Shown here: positions 63,564 to 64,000 of the stretch, in pieces | Position numbering within the stretch: the stretch's first letter is position 1 | How the letters are laid out: the number at the start of each line of letters is the position of its first letter | Origin: Modicisalibacter sp033446685 | GTDB taxonomy: Bacteria; Pseudomonadota; Gammaproteobacteria; Pseudomonadales; Halomonadaceae | DNA: 64,000 bases | Assembly (NCBI RefSeq): GCF_033446685.1 | Contig: NZ_JAWQLY010000010.1 | Coordinates: 80,367 to 144,366 of the forward strand | Reading direction: 5' to 3' | Translations under genes and position numbers: made by a program | Notes under the pieces: generated by a model | Database searches by the model: none | What the model was told of the DNA's origin: nothing | The model's input: only the letters and a program-made list of their open reading frames with translations

Positions 63564-63591
63564 TTGACCTGCGGTGTGTCTTGAGTAGAAT
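63564..63591 (+). promoter_or_regulatory. Promoter of the tRNA-Pro/Arg/His cluster
   Basis: TTGACC (63564-63569) and TAGAAT (63586-63591) are spaced 16 bp, 52 bp before the first tRNA. The layout repeats that of the tRNA-Val promoter. The rest of the 217-bp gap from folD shows nothing else. Confidence 0.7.
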
Positions 63592-63643
63592 GTGCAGCGC
63601 TTGACGAGGCCTATGGCTGCGTCAGGGCCGTGTTCAGCGCCGA

Positions 63644-63720
63644 CGGGGCATAGCGCAGTCTGGTAGCGCGCCTGCTTTGGGAGCAGGATGTCGGGGGTTC
63701 AAATCCCTCTGCCCCGACCA
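63644..63720 (+). tRNA. tRNA-Pro(TGG)
   Basis: A 77-nt cloverleaf with encoded CCA. The acceptor CGGGGCA pairs with TGCCCCG. The anticodon loop TTTGGGA lies between CCTGC and GCAGG, giving anticodon TGG (63678-63680); the T-loop is GGTTCAAATCC. Confidence 0.96.
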
Positions 63721-63777
63721 GTCGGCGATGACCGGAAGTAGTGCCGTCAGCTTGACTGGGCAAGGCCTTAGCGATAG

Positions 63778-63854
63778 GCGCTCATAGCTCAACCGGATAG
63801 AGCAACGGCCTTCTAAGCCGTAGGTTGCAGGTTCGAGTCCTGCTGGGCGCGCCA
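63778..63854 (+). tRNA. tRNA-Arg(TCT)
   Basis: A 77-nt cloverleaf with encoded CCA. The acceptor GCGCTCA pairs with TGGGCGC (one G-T pair). The anticodon loop CTTCTAA between ACGGC and GCCGT gives anticodon TCT (63812-63814), reading AGA and AGG. Confidence 0.95.
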
Positions 63855-63924
63855 GGTAGTAGCTGGTCAGGTCCGGCAATTGCACTGACGGGTCGAGCGA
63901 CTCGTAGGCATGACAAGCGACAAT

Positions 63925-64000
63925 GGTGGATGTAGCTCAGTGGTAGAGCCCCGGATTGTGGCTCCGGTGGTCGTGGGTTCGATCCCCATCATCCACCCCA
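63925..64000 (+). tRNA. tRNA-His(GTG)
   Basis: A 76-nt gene including the extra 5' G (-1) opposite C73, characteristic of tRNA-His, and encoded CCA at the window end. The anticodon loop TTGTGGC between CCGGA and TCCGG gives anticodon GTG (63958-63960). Confidence 0.95.

Overview
The window is a GC-rich bacterial chromosome segment with dense, short-spaced operons. No mobile element, phage gene or CRISPR array was seen. The gene set fits a gammaproteobacterium of the Halomonadaceae (Halomonas-like). The run lexA / psrA / L,D-transpeptidase / nagZ / hypoxanthine-guanine phosphoribosyltransferase / thioinosine phosphorylase resembles the Pseudomonas arrangement. ppsR-ppsA, rraA, acnB, miaE and luxS are also gammaproteobacterial. 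The outer-membrane barrel at 47769-48371 is rich in Asp, as expected for a halophile. The genus is inferred from gene content, not from a database match.

Layout. 1-4188: tail of an SDR oxidoreductase, an AbrB-type membrane protein, fumC and a membrane-anchored EEP-fold phosphatase/nuclease. 4368-8549: glycerol catabolism (glpD and glpR on the minus strand, glpK on the plus strand) with dyad operators. 8761-8938: two tRNA-Val(GAC) genes. 9009-10496: an HSL-type esterase and free-methionine-(R)-sulfoxide reductase. 10575-13393: the methionine importer metNIQ, preceded by what I read as a SAM-II riboswitch with an intrinsic terminator. 13617-18209: riboflavin synthase, then purine/pyrimidine salvage (NCS2 permease, apt, gpt, ung, upp). 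18246-18824: a PuuR-like regulator.

19011-23807: a molybdenum-cofactor operon, mobA-mobB-moeA-moaC::moaD-moaE-moaA, in which MoaC and MoaD are fused in one reading frame. 23983-27073: a small AT-hook protein, an RNase J and purU. 27113-33977: the SOS pair lexA-dinB, psrA, an L,D-transpeptidase, nagZ, an MscS channel, a purine phosphoribosyltransferase and a thioinosine phosphorylase. 34029-41666: acyl-CoA and valine catabolism (AMP-forming ligase, MerR regulator, isobutyryl-CoA dehydrogenase, 3-hydroxyisobutyryl-CoA hydrolase, mmsB) plus a YajL homologue and glutaryl-CoA dehydrogenase. 41653-45092: ppsR and ppsA, divergent. 45230-51300: a glycerophosphodiesterase with a membrane domain, rraA, the barrel protein and acnB. 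51566-56624: a DUF1289 protein, miaE and a 1300-residue BTAD/cyclase-like/AAA/TPR regulator. 56644-61173: lpxH, ppiB, glnS, cysS. 61272-63426: mtnN, luxS (activated methyl cycle) and folD. 63644-64000: tRNA-Pro(TGG), tRNA-Arg(TCT), tRNA-His(GTG).

Several parts bear on the methionine/SAM economy. The riboswitch senses SAM ahead of the methionine importer. mtnN and luxS recycle S-adenosylhomocysteine. fRMsr recovers oxidised free methionine, and a thioinosine phosphorylase offers a second route for methylthioadenosine. The strongest observations are the SAM-II riboswitch, the moaC-moaD fusion with a repeat-bearing linker, the large STAND-type regulator, RNase J beside RNase E control (rraA), and two independent 15-bp in-frame tandem repeats.
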